This document shows positions 31,628 through 44,500 of a DNA stretch of 64,000 nucleotides, one piece after another. This DNA comes from Acidimicrobiia bacterium (lineage in GTDB: Bacteria > Actinomycetota > Acidimicrobiia > Acidimicrobiales > Poriferisodalaceae): positions 341,270-405,269 of the forward strand of contig JAJEEO010000001.1 in assembly GCA_022820925.1 (NCBI GenBank), written 5' to 3'. The position numbers and the translations under genes are program-made. Every line of letters starts with the position of its first letter. The first letter of the stretch is position 1. The notes beneath the pieces are model-generated. The model searched no databases and was not told the origin of the DNA. It was given only the letters and a program-made list of their open reading frames with translations.

Positions 31628-32590
31628 TCAGCGGGAGAGGATTGCTCGGGCTACTCGGATGGCGGTCTCTATTCGGGTTGCGCCGCCGTAGCGGGGCACG
31701 GTGTCGTCAAGCGAGACGGCTCGGATGGCCTGTTCCACGTCGCTGCTGATGGCTGCGGTGCCGCCGATCAGCACCATCTGGGCCTGCTTGTAGCGCTCGA
31801 TCAACGCCAGAGCTTCGGGGTCGATGCGGCCAGCGGCGGTGTAGAGCACGGCGCTGTTGGGTGTGCGGGCGGCCAGGGCCGACGCCACGCCGATGTCGGC
31901 TGGGCTCCAGCCGTTCGCCACGATCAGCGTCGCCTCCGACGCAGATACCGACGCTCCGTCGAGCAGCGCTGTCGCCGCGCTCACCGAGGTGCCGGCACGG
32001 GTCGCTCCCGCCACCCGCTCGACCTTCACGCCCGGCGACGCCTTGGCGATGGCCGCTTGCACATCGCCGCTCACCGCAGCCTCGCCGCCCACGATCACCA
32101 CTCGGCGCGGCCGGTACTCGCTGATGATCGCAGCCGTCTCGGGCGACAGCGACCCGCCGCTCGTGTAGAGCACGGCTGAGCCGCTGGTGCGTGCCGACAT
32201 CGCTGCGGCCACACCGATGTCGGGCGGGCTCCAGCCGTTCGCCACGAACAGCGTGGGCCGGCCGGCGAATCCCGGTGTGCCCAGAATCTGGCGGGCCACC
32301 GCGGCGGCAGTCTCGATCCGTGTCGCGCCCGCGACTCGTTCCTGCTCCCCCTGGCCGTTCGAGATCGCGGCCGAATTCGCAGCAGATGAGCTCACCGCTG
32401 CCTCGCCGCCCACGATGAACACCTTGGCGGGGCGCTCGTTGCGGATCATCTGGCGCACCAGCGACGACAGCCGGTCGCCCTCGGTGAACACCACTGCGGC
32501 GTTGTCGGTGCGGGCTGCCAGCGCTGCTGCCACGCCGATGTCGGACGGGCTCCAGCCATTGGCGATCACCAGCACCGCCGTGCCCGGCTC
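31628..32590 (-). other. Cell-wall-binding-2 repeat region of the giant protein
   Basis: Three repeats of about 105 residues, each opening (V/F)IANGWSPxDIGVAxAL-like and containing an 'I(V/G)GGxAAxSxxV' strand and a 'RxxGATRxxT' turn (about 32590-32285, 32265-31960, 31940-31628). This is the Pfam CW_binding_2 pattern, known from clostridial S-layer proteins and actinobacterial surface proteins. It probably holds the protein C-terminus at the cell wall with the N-terminus outward. Confidence 0.88.
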
Positions 32591-35500
32591 CCTCGGGGCG
32601 CCGCCGCCACCACCGCCGCCACCGCCGCCACCACCGCCTCCACCGCCAGTGCCGGTCCCGGTGCCAGTGGTCGTGGTGGGCACCACCAGCGCGAACGGCG
32701 AGTTCGCCGCAATGGCGGCGCACACGTGCGAGACGCCCTCGATGACCTGCACGTTGCTCTCGAGCGCCGTCCAGCCCGACTCGCCGTACCGGTAGACGGT
32801 GCCCGCCGTGCCCTCGAAGCAGATCGTGGCCCCCTCCGGCACCGTGATGTCGACCGGCGGCTCGCTGAACTGCTGCCCGGGCGGCGGCGTCTGGCTGGGA
32901 TGGTCCGGCTCGACATCGCTCAGCTCGAAGTTGTCGGCGTTGATGCCCGTGCCGAAGGCCACCACCTTGGTGCCGTCCTCCTTGGTCTTCTCGACCGGTC
33001 GCCAGCCCGATGCCGACCACTCGCCGTCGCCCTCAGCGTTGGTGGCGCGCACCTGAATCTCGTATGACACGCCGACAGTGAGATTCGGGATTGTCGCTGT
33101 CGTTGTAGTGACCGGCACGTCCTGCGGGCCGTTCAGCCACGCCCCCTCGCCGCTGCGGTACCGCACGTCGTAGCTCGTGATCGGCGGCCCGGCGTTGGTC
33201 GGCTCCGTCCACGTAGCCGTCACGGAGGTCTCCGCCAGCCCCGTGACGCTCGGCGGACTCGGCGCCCCCGGCACCTCTCCAACGACGTTGGTGACGTTCA
33301 CCGTGATCGTCGCGGTCGCTGTCGCCAGCCGGACGCCGGTGCCGCTCGTCGCCGTCACATGGATCACATACTCGTTCGAGTCGCCTTGCGAGCCACCCTG
33401 CGGATCCTCGAAGTTCGGTGCCGCATCGAACGTGATCTCGCCGCCGTTGGTGATCGAGAACAGGTCCTCGTCGTCCCCGCCGGTGATCGAATAGTCGACG
33501 ACGCTGTCCTGCGCATCGGGATCGGTGGCTGTCACCGTCGTGACCGCTGTCGTGTTCTCATTCACATCGACGCGAATCTGCGACCCACGCGCAAACACCG
33601 GCGGCTCAGCAACATCGCTCAAGGTGATCGTGACCGTGATCGAGTCGCTGCCGCCCTGACCGTCGGCGACGGCCAGGGTCACCTGGTAGCTCGACCTCGT
33701 CTCGAAGTCGTAGACCACGCCGCTCCTGGTGCGGATCTGACCGCTGGTCGAGACCACATCGAAGAACTGCCCGCCAGCCGAATCGATGCTGTAGGTCAGC
33801 GTCCCCCCATCAGCGTCGGTCGCCCCGACGGCTGAACCCACGGGCTGATTTGCAGGGGTGTTCTCCGCCACACCGCGCGCCGCCGCCGACCCCTCGGTGA
33901 ACACTGGCGGCTGATTCACGAACTCGTTCACGGTCACCGTGAACGTCGCCGTCGCCGCGTTGTAGTTGGTTGTCGCAGAAGCGGTCACCGTGATCTCGCA
34001 GGCACCTGCCGCGACCAAGTTCAGCGCGCCGCTGTTCGCGTCGACCGTGCACACCGTCTGGTCGCCGCTGGCGTAGGAAAGCGAGCTGCCGGCTACCGCG
34101 CCCGTCGGCGCCGTCACGGTCGGTGCCGTCTGGCCAAATGTCACAGCGGACGGGCTGTACGCGAAGCCGCTGAGCGACTGGGTGCCCTTGCCCACCGGCG
34201 GCAACGTCAACGGCACGTCCGCTGTGTTGCCCACGCGGTCCGTCAGGCGCACGGTCACGCTGGATGAGCTGCCAGCGGTAGTTGGCTTGCCGCTGATCGC
34301 GCCGGTGTTCGGGTTCAGCGTCAAGCCGGGTGGAAGCGTCCCGGTCTGCAGCGCATAGGTCTCGATGTCAGTTGATGCGTTGCTCGGAGCGATGGCGGCT
34401 GGAACGCCGACCGTCAAAGAAGCCGGCGCGCCATACATCGCCGACGGCGCCACCCCGTCCACGCGGTGGCTGGTCGAAGCCGCCAGCGTCGGCAGCGACA
34501 GCAACGCCGGGTTGCCGTTCGCATCTTCGATGGACGCACCAGACGGCAGCATCAGCGACGCACCCGGCGCCACTCTCACGCCGTCGGCATCGGCGTCGCC
34601 CGCCACCACCGTGTAGCTGAAGGTCAGCGTTGTTCCCGCGCCCGCAGTACGCGCGGCAGTGCGGAGCGTGCCGTCCAGCGACAGCTGCAGCGTCGGCGTA
34701 CCCGTCACCGTCACGGTGTCGTCGAACGTGGCCGTCACCTGGATCGTCTCGCCGATCCGGTAGCCGTCCGGGTCGGCGGGAGTGCTGGCGAACGCCAGGC
34801 CCGTGTCCGTGACACGCGGCGCGGTCAGGTCCACCGTGAACGAACCGCTCGCCTGGCCGTCCGCATAGTTCTCCCTGGTCGCCGTCACCGAAACCGTCAC
34901 GCTCGCGCCGGTCACTGCCGAGTCGTTCGCGGGCACCGAAAGGCTCCACGCGCCGCCGCTCACCGTCGCTGCACGCGCTGTGCCGCCGTTGAGCCTCACG
35001 GTCACCGTCGCGCCGGCATCCACCGTGCCCTCGATGTCGAACCCGGCTGCTTTCTCGGCGATGTTCACCACCCGATCGCCGCCCACCGACGCCACATCAA
35101 CCGACACCTGCACCGTGCCGGCCGTGCTCACCTGCACCGTGTACGTCGCTGTCGCTTGGAGGTAGTCGCTTGTCGCAGACGCGGTCACCGTGATCACGCA
35201 AGCGCCCGCCCCCACCAGGGTCAGCGCGCCGTCGGTCTGACCGACCGTGCACACCGTTGCGTCGCCGCTCGCGTAGGTGAGCGAGCTGCCTGCCGCCCTG
35301 CCGCCAGGCGCTGTCACCGTCGGCACCGTCGCACCCAGCGTCGCCGTCGGCGAGCTGTACTCGAATCCGCTCAGCGACTGGGCGCCTTTCGCCACTGTCG
35401 GGAACGTCAGCGGCACGTCCTTGGTGTTGCCCACGGCATCGGTCAAGCGCACCGTCACTGGCGCCGTGCTGGTCGACGCCGCCGTCGGCGTGCCGCTGAT

Positions 35501-38500
35501 TGCGCCGTTCGCCGAATTCAGCGTCAGACCTGCCGGTAGCGCGCCGGTGTGCACCGCATAGCTCACGATGTCAGTCGATGCGCCGCTCGGGCGGATGTCG
35601 GTGATGGCTACACCCACCGTCAACGATGTCGGTGCCGCATAGGTGGCCGTCGGCTTCACCCCGTCCACCTTCTGCGCCGCATCCGACAGCCCTGCCTGCG
35701 GCAATGCCAGCGACGCCGGGTTGCCGTTCGCATCCACGATCGACGAACCGTCTGGCAGGGCCAGCGACGCACCCGATACCACACCCACCCCATTGGTGTC
35801 GGCATCGCCCTCCACCACCGTGTAGCTGAACGTCACCGTCGTCCCGGACCCGGCCGAAGCCGCGGCAGCCCGTTCCGTGCTGCCCACCGTCAGCGGCAGC
35901 GTCGGCGCGTCCGTCACGGTCACCGCCTCGCTAAACGTCGCCGCCACCGCGATTGTCTCGCCGATCCGGTAGCCGTCCGAGTCCGCCGGTGCGCCGGAGA
36001 ACGCCAGCCCTGACACCGACGGCGCCGTCAGGTCGACATTGAACGAACCGCTCGCCATGCCGTCGGCGTAGTTGGCTCTCGTCGCCGTTACGGACACCGC
36101 CACGCTCGTGCCGGTCACATCGTCATCGTCCACGGGCACCAACAGGCTCCAGGTGCCGTCGGTCACCGTTGCCGGGCGCGCATCACCGCTGCCCAGCTTC
36201 ACCGTCACCGACGCACCGGCATCCACCGTGCCCGAGATGGTGAACCCGTCTGCCTTCTCGGCAATGTTCACCACCCCGTCGCCGCCCACCGACGCCACGT
36301 CAACCGTCACGCCCACCACCACCGCCGTGACGGTGAAGCTCTTCGCATCCGACGCGGCACCTGCGGGGTTGCCGTCGGCGTCGGTCACGCCGGTCACCGC
36401 TCGCACCTGGAACCAGTGATCGCCGGAACCGAGGCCAGAGACCGTGGCTGCGGCGCTCGAGCCGTCGGTGTCCTGCCACTCGGCCGTGGTCAGGCCGTTT
36501 TGGCTGCGTGCCACGCGGTACTGGTACTTGCTGATGGTGGCGCCGGCGCCATTGCGCATTCCGGCAGAGCTCGGAGCCACCCAGGCCAGGTCCATCTCGA
36601 AGTCAGCAGACCCGGCGGTGGCCGTCAGCATGGTCGGGGCGCCGGCCGCCGTGTCGTCGTCGCGGATCGTGCCGGTGGCGGACGGGTTCGCCGCCAGCGC
36701 CACGCCGCCGGCCAGCCCGCCCGTGGGCTCGCTGAGCGTCACCGTGAACGTCTCGTCGGCCTCATCCACCGAGTCCTGCGCCGTCTGCACCGTGAACGTC
36801 TTGGTCGTGTCACCCGCCGCTACGGTCACGGTCCCCGAGGCGGTCCCCGTGTAGTCGCCCGGCGCCACGGCCCCGGTCCCACCGGAGCCGTCCGACGTGG
36901 CCCAGCTCACCACCACGTCCTGCGATACCGCATGCGACAGGCTCACGGTGAACGTCACCGCATCGCCCTCGTCTGCCTCCGCGGCCGCTACCGACGCGAT
37001 CGACTGCTGCACAGGCATCGTGGCGGCACTGGTGAGCGTCTCGACGGTGCCCGCGTTGTCGGTGAAGCTGACTCGCACCTTGAGTGTCTTGCCCAAGTCG
37101 TCGGCGCTAGGTGCGTAGGTCGTCGATTCCGCGCCAGGGATGTCGTTCTCGGTGACGCCGTCCACCCGCACCCACTGCCATGCGAAGGCCGTGGCAGCAG
37201 TGGGCAGCCCGTCGGCATCGGCGATGTTGCCCTTGCTCGCGGTCAGCTCCTGGCCGACGAGCGGTGTCGTGGCGTCGATCACCGGCGCACCGGTGGCCGC
37301 CGAGTTCTGAGTCGTGCTGGCGGCATCCGACGAGGCCGACCAGGGCCCGTTGCCGTCGTCGTTGACCGCCCGCACCTGCACCCGGTATTCCGTGCCAGCG
37401 TCGAGACCGGTGATCGTCGCGCTGGTGCCGGATTGATCCTGCGGGCCGGGTGTCCAGTCCGCATCCACCGCCGGGTCGGCCGACGTCGGCTGGTAGCGCA
37501 GGTCGTAGTGCTGGATCTCCGGCAGCCCCGCATTGCCCGGCGCAGTCCAAGACACGGTGATGCTGCTGTGCGTCACCGAATCCAATATCGGCTCGCTTGG
37601 CTTGTCTGGCAGCTCGATGACATTGGCGACGTTCACTGTGATGTTCTGCGTCGCCGTTGCGGTGCGGTCGCCAGCACCGCTCGTCGCGGTCACCGTGATG
37701 CTGTAGCTGTTCGACGTACCGCCCTGGCCGCCGCCCGATGGCTGCTCGAAGTTCGGCGTCGTCTTGAAGGTGAGCCTGCCGGCGTTCGCGCCAGTGCTCA
37801 CGAGCGTGAAGTGATCCGCGTCGACCCCGCCGAGCGCGTAGCTGGTCACGGTGTCACCGGTGTCGTCGTCTGTGGCGACGACCGTGCCGACAGCATCGGT
37901 GCTGTTCTCGTTGACGGTGAATTCGGCAGCGGACGTGAAGCGCGGTGCGCGGTCCCCGCGGGTGATCGTGACGGTGTAGGTCCGCGTCGTGACGCCGTTG
38001 GCGGCGGTGACGACGATGTCGATCTCGTTGCCGCCGATAGCGAGGTTGACCGTGACATCGCTCCCGGCGGTGCCGCCGATCTCCACCGAGGCACCCGTCA
38101 GGTCATTGGCTTGAACCCTGATCCGGGCCGTGGAGACGTTGTTCGCCACGCTGTAGGCGAGCGGTGGCGACAGATCGGTCACATTGCCCTGGGTGACGTT
38201 TTCGATGTTGAGCCAATTCAGGTCGGCGTCGCTGGAGGCGACGGTGGCGCTGGCGCTGTTGGACGGCTGACTCGGCGGCTCGGCGGTGCTGACCGCCCGC
38301 ACTTGGAAGAAGTGCTGGCCCTCTCCGGGATTCGTGACCGTGTGCGTGATCGCCGTGCCGCTGGCGTTCTGCCACGTCGCACTGCCGAGATCGTCGGTGT
38401 TGCCCGCAGTGCGGTACTGGTAGCCCGTGATCATTGCCGCTTGACCGTTCAGCACGCCGGGATCAGGGGCAGTCCAAGCAAGGTCGACATCGACGCCGTT

Positions 38501-41500
38501 GGCATCGATCGTGGCCGAGAGACCAGCGGGCTTGCCGGGCTTGGTGTCGTCGTCGGTGATGGTCACCCTGGCCGGCCACTCCCCCCGGGTTCCGGGCAAC
38601 GACGCATCGCCGGCCAAGTTGCTCAGCACCACCGTGAACGTCTCGCCGTCCTCGTCGAGGGCGTCCTGATTGATGGGCACGCTGATGGTGGTGCTCGGCT
38701 GGCCCGTCGTGAAGGTGATCGTGCCCGACGAAGTGGTGTAGTCGCGCGAGCCATCCGTGGACGTGCCGCCCAAGGCACTTGCGTTCGCAGTTGCCCAGTC
38801 AATGCTCACGGTGTCAGTCGCGGTCGGAGACAGCCGGACGGTCAGCGTCGCATTGCCCGCGCTCTCAGCAACCGTCACGTTCGAGACTTCGACGGTCGGC
38901 GTCGTGCGCTCGACCACCTCTACCGTCAGCACGATGTCCTTGCGCAGGGCGACATAGTCGATGACGTCCTGGCTGCTGCCGTCGGGAGCGCTGAGGGAGT
39001 GAGTGATGGTTGCGGTCTCCCGCGCCGAGCCCGCAGCGGCGGTGACCGAGACCTTGCCCGCGAAAATCGGGAAGCCCGGGTCGAAGGTCGCGCTGTGGCT
39101 GCTGAGACCAGTCCCGATGGTCACATCGTCGCTTCCGGTCACGGTCCAGGTGACCGTCACCGGGCCGGGCGGTGTCGGGTCGAGACCGGTGACGCTGTAG
39201 TCACGGAAGTCGCCCTGGGGAATCCTCAGCACGTTGCCGACGACGTCGAGCACCGCCCGGGTCTCGTTCTCGGCGGTCACGCTCACGGTGCCGGCGGGAA
39301 TGTCTCCCGTGCCGCCGTGCGCCGAGTCCGTCACCGTCACGGCGAGCGTGGCGTTGGTGTCGAAGTCGCCGCTGAACTCCAGCGTCACCACCGCCCGGGC
39401 CGGATTGGTGCCGTCTCGCACCACTCCGCTCACGCCCACGCTCGCCCGGGGATCGGTGATGCCCGAGACCGTCACGGAGCCCGACGGCGGGCTGACCACC
39501 CATTGCGTCCCCGTCAGGTCGATGGTGAGCTCCGCGCCGTCAAGCTCGGCCTCAGTGAGCGTGGCCGGGTCGGTCGCTGTGATCGAAGCGCCGAGCGTGG
39601 TGACCGTCAGCGTTGCTTCGGCGCCGCACCTCGGCGGGCTGGCGCCTTGCACGCAGGCCCGCACCCGGAACTCGTGGGCAGTGCCGCTGTCGAGCCCGGC
39701 GAAGCTGCGCGTGGTGGCCTCGGCCGTGGAAGCGTCAACCCAACTGCCGCCGTCGAGCCGCTCGCTCGTGTACACCAGCGTGCTGCTGTCCGCGATCGTG
39801 GCGGCGTCCCAAGCGAGGTTGACCGTGTCGTGGCCCACGCTCGACGTCCGCAGGTTGCCCGGAGCGGTCGGAATGGTGACCGTGGTGGCAGTGGCCTCCG
39901 GCGAGAACTCGCCGTCGCGGTCATCGTTGGAGGCACGCACCCGGAACACGTAGTCGGTGGCCGGCTCGAGGCCGCTCACCGTCACGCTTCTGGTCGAGCC
40001 GTCGGCGGTGTCCTCGCTCTGCCAGTCCGCGTCGTTGGTGCTGTCAGCACGACGCCACTCGTAGCGATATCTGCCGATGCTCTTGCCGCCGGTGAAAGCG
40101 GGCTCGTTCCACGAGAGATCGACGGCCGCGCTGGCAGCGCGTGGCGTCGCCGTCGGGGCCACCCCGTTGAAGTCGGGCCGTCCCGCCAGACTCACCGTTC
40201 TCCAATGACCATTGCGGCTGGCGTTGTTGGCGCGCACCCGGAACTCGTGCTTGGCGTTGCGCCCCAAGTTCTCGATGGTCACGGTCCCTGTGCCCGGCAC
40301 GTCCTCGCCGCTCCAAGAACCGCCCGAGACTCGCCACTCGTACCGGTAGCCGACGATGTCGCTGCCGCCGTTGTCCTCCGGGGCAGTCCAGACCAGGTCA
40401 ACCTCGGTGTCGGGGCCAGCAGTTTGGCGGCGCTCGCCCGCCGTGACCGTCAGCCCCGGCTGACTCGGAGGCTTGAACACCGTGTACGCGGCGACAGCCC
40501 CGTCACCGACCGAATTCACGGCACGCACTTCGAAGTAATTCAGGTAGCTGCGGAACCGATTGCCGATGCCGTCCAACAAGCTCAGCGATACCGAGTTGGA
40601 CGTCGCACTGGCAGAGGCGTCCCTGAGGTCAATCCAGTCGGTCCAATTCTCCGCAATGGGGTCAGTCGACCGGTAGCGCGCCTGGAACTTGGAAATGGCC
40701 GCGCCGCCGCTGTCGGGAGCGTCCCACGAGAGCGTGACCACATGATTGGGGCTCTGGTAGCCGCCAAGCGTCACACGGAGGTTGCGCGGCGCGCCCGGCG
40801 CTTGGGCGGTCGCCACCGGCGTGCCCGTCGTCTCCTCCGATGACTGGCCGTCATCTCTGCCAGCGAACGTGGCAATGACTCGCACCGTGTAGGTGGTGCC
40901 TGGGGTCAGGTTCGAGATGCTGTGGCTGCCCGCTGCGCCGTCAGTGATGGCCGCCTCGCCGGCCACGGCTGCATTCTGGTTGGCGGGGTCGTAGTCGCTC
41001 GCGCCAGACTTCCACTGCACCTTGTAGCCAGAGGCACCGCTCAGCGGTGTCCACGACACGCCGAGCGACCGGATGCCGGTATCGACCCGCAAGCCGGTTA
41101 CCTGCCGCAGGTCATCATCGACGATCCTGCCGATTCCCACCGCCTTGCCGAGCATGACGCCCGCTGCGTTGGACAGCCGGACTACCACCGTCTCTTCAGG
41201 TTCCACGTCAGCGTCGCCGACAACCTGCACGGTGATCGTCTTGCGTGTCTCGCCGGGGGCAAACGTCAGCGTCCCGTTCGCCAGCGTCTGGAAGTCGGTG
41301 CCCTGTGTGGCAGAGCCGCCGCCGTCGGCAGTCGTGTCGAGCCCGTAGTCCACCGTGACGGTCTGATCGAGAGACGCCGACACGATCACGGCGAACTCCA
41401 TCGACACGGTGCCGGAGTCGCCCTCGATCACGCTCGGCGCATCAGTGATGTTCACCGTCGCTATGGCTGTGGTGGCCTCGCTCTCGGGCGAGAATTCGCC

Positions 41501-44500
41501 AGAGCGGTCTTCATTGGACGCACGCACCCGGAACGCATAGGTCGTGGCCGGGTCCAGACCGCTCACCGTCACCGTGGTGGTCGAGCCGTCAGGGGTGTTC
41601 TCGCCCTGCCAGTCGGCCTCCTCGGTGCTGTCGGCAGGCCGCCATTCATACCTGTAACCAGTAATCGACTTGCCGCCGTTGATGCCAGGCTCGTTCCACG
41701 ACAGCTCCACTTGGGCGAGTGTCTCGTGCGCCTCGGCTGTGGGCTTGGCGCCACCGAAGTCTGGGCGGCCGGCGAAGCGAAGCGTGCTCGACCAATCGCC
41801 GTCGCGGCTGGCATTCCTGGCGCGCGCCTGGAACTCATAGAGCTTGCTCGGGCTGAGGCCTGAGACCGTCGCGCTCGCCGTGCCGTCGGCTGCCGCCGTC
41901 GCAGTCGCGGCGCTCCATTGGCCATCCGGCAGCCGCCATTGGTACCGATAACTGGCGATGTCGCTGCCGCCGTTGTCTGAGGGCGCGGTGAAGGACAGGT
42001 CGATCTCGGTATCGGGGCCTGCGACTTGACGCTGCTCACCCCCGGCGACGGTGAGTCCTGGCACTCCAGGCGCCTTGTGGAGTGTGTACGTAGCCGACCA
42101 CGGCCCCCAGCCGCCGGTCTCGTTTCTTGCCCGTACCCGAAAGAAGTTGAAGCGGGCAGTGAACTGGTCGATGGTGATCACCGCCGGGAGCTGGACGGTC
42201 CCGGTTACAGACGTATTGGCGCCATCGGTTTCGCCGCCTCGGTTCGCGACTCCCCACTCCCGGACCTGGATGTTCCCTTCGCCCCGGTAGCCCCATTCGT
42301 ATTTGGTGATCGCGTCCCCGCCATCGTCGGGAGCGGTCCAGGACAGGGTGACGGTGTGAATCCGGCTATCACCCTGAGATTGGCCGTTGTGCGTCACGTC
42401 GACGATGGTCGGCGCACCAGGTGGCCCGGCGATCACGGCCGATGTGGCGTCGCTGGTGACGGTTTCGCTGAATCCGTCGTCGTCGGTGAAGGTCGCCTGC
42501 ACCTTGATCGTCTTGCCGACGTCCGCTGCCACCGGCGTATAGGTCGAGCCAGTGGCACCGCCGATGGGAGTCTCGGTGGTGCCGTCCACCCGGATCCACT
42601 GCCACATGTAGTCGCCGACATCTGGCAGCCCGTTGGCATCGGCGAGGTCATTCGCTACGGCCTCCAGCGTCTGACGTACCTGCACCGTGCCGGTGATGGA
42701 CGGCTGGCCTGTCGCCGGGCTGTTGACAATCTCTGCGTTGATGATCGTGCCGGTGGCTCTAAGCGTCGTGCCGCTGCCGGTGAACGTCGCCTGCGACGGC
42801 TCTGTCAACTCGATGGTGAGTGTCTCATCTCCCTCGACGGTCTTGTCTTCGAGCGTGGCGACCGTGAACGTCGCAGTTTGGTCTCCGACGTCGATGGTGA
42901 CGGCTTGGTCGCTGACGGCGGTGAAGTCCGATCCTGAGGTGGCGTGGCCGGTATCGGTGCTCGACACCGTTGACACCTTGAAGGAGGCCGCCACTTCGGC
43001 GACCCGGTCCAAGCGGGCAGTGAACGTCAGCCCCTGTCCCTCGGTGGCGGTCGCGCCGGCATCTATCGACAGCGTCGGCAGCGCCTTGATCGCCTCTGTC
43101 GGGTCGCTGATTCTTTGCTCGTTGTTGAAGCGGTCGTCGATGAAGCTGACCCGCACCCTGATGGTCTTGCCGATGTCATCGACGCCCAGCTCGTAGCTGT
43201 TGCCGTCGGCCCCGGCGATCCGGCTCTGGGTGCCGCCGGTCTCCACGCGGATCCACTCGTAGGCGTAGTCGGCATTGGTCAGTCCGTCGCCATCTGCGAC
43301 GGTGCCGGGGCCCGCGGTGAGCGTCTGGCCCACCTGCAGAATGCCGGTGATGGCGGGCTTGCCCGTGGCGGCAGTGTTGGGGATCGGCTCGGTCACCGCG
43401 ATCGCCACCCGGATCGTGTCGCTGTGGCCGAACCAGTCCTCGACTCGCACTGTCACGGAGTAGTCGATCTTGTAGGTGCGGTCGAAGCGGACACGGGTGG
43501 TGATCTGGCCGGTGTCGGCGTCGATATCGAACGCGTCAGCATCGGCGCCTTGGAGGCTGTAGGCGAGCTTGTCATCGGCATGGCTGGGGTTGCCGATGTC
43601 GCTGTCGGTTGCGGTCACGGGCTGCCCGACAGCGGCGCCTATCGGGGCATTCTCGGCCACGCTGCGGGTCGTTGACGAGCCTGCGGTGAAGCTGGGTGCG
43701 TGGGTGTCTCGTGAGCCGCCCAGATACAGGCGGGCATAGGCCCACGGACCATCGCCAATTGCATTGCGAGCCCGCACACGTAGCACCGAGTCTTCGGTGC
43801 TGGAAAAGGTGGGACTGCCGTGGAACGAGCCCCCGCCCTCGCGGCAGACCGTACCGATAGCAGACGACCACGATGTTGCCGATACTCGCCGCGCTTCGCA
43901 CTGGTAGCCGGTGATCGAGCTTCCGCCGCTAGACGGCGCAGAGATGGAGACCCGGAGCTGAGTGCTGCTCGTCGACACGCTCAGACCAGGACGGCCGGGC
44001 ACGGTGGCGGGTGTCGCGTCATCGTCGGTGATGGTGAGCGTGGCGGTGTAGGTCCGGTCGCCGACAGCGGCGGCCAACACGACGGTCTCGTCGGGCTCGT
44101 CGCTGCTGTCACCCTTGATGACGAGGGCGAAGCTGGCAATCGCGCTGTTGTCATCGGACTGACGGGCGAGGTCGGCAAGCGTGACGGTGAAATCGCCCGG
44201 GCGGGCCGCTGTGCCTCTCGGGTCCAGGGTCAGTGCGGTAGTAGCAGGCAGGGTCTCGGTGCCGGTGCCCCGCACCAGCCGTGCTTCGACGTTGAGCGTC
44301 TGATCGGCGTCGGTCTCCGCGATCTGGGTGAGCTCGGTACCACCCTGGCCGAACAGTCGCAGCGTCCACGGCGCACCGCCGGGCGCGGCCGTGACCGTCA
44401 CGGGCCCCGCTGTCAGGTCTTCGGTGCCGACGTGGGCCGACGCGCCGACTCTCACCGACAGGTCGGTATCGGCAGTCAGATCGCCGTTGAAGTACAGGGT

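Noticed and set aside
36416..40843. 1475-codon open frame on the plus strand, opposite the giant gene
   Set aside because: It is a shadow of GC-rich, repetitive coding DNA: composition is Arg/His/Gly-rich, with no domain or start signal, and it lies wholly antisense to clear FN3/Ig domains.
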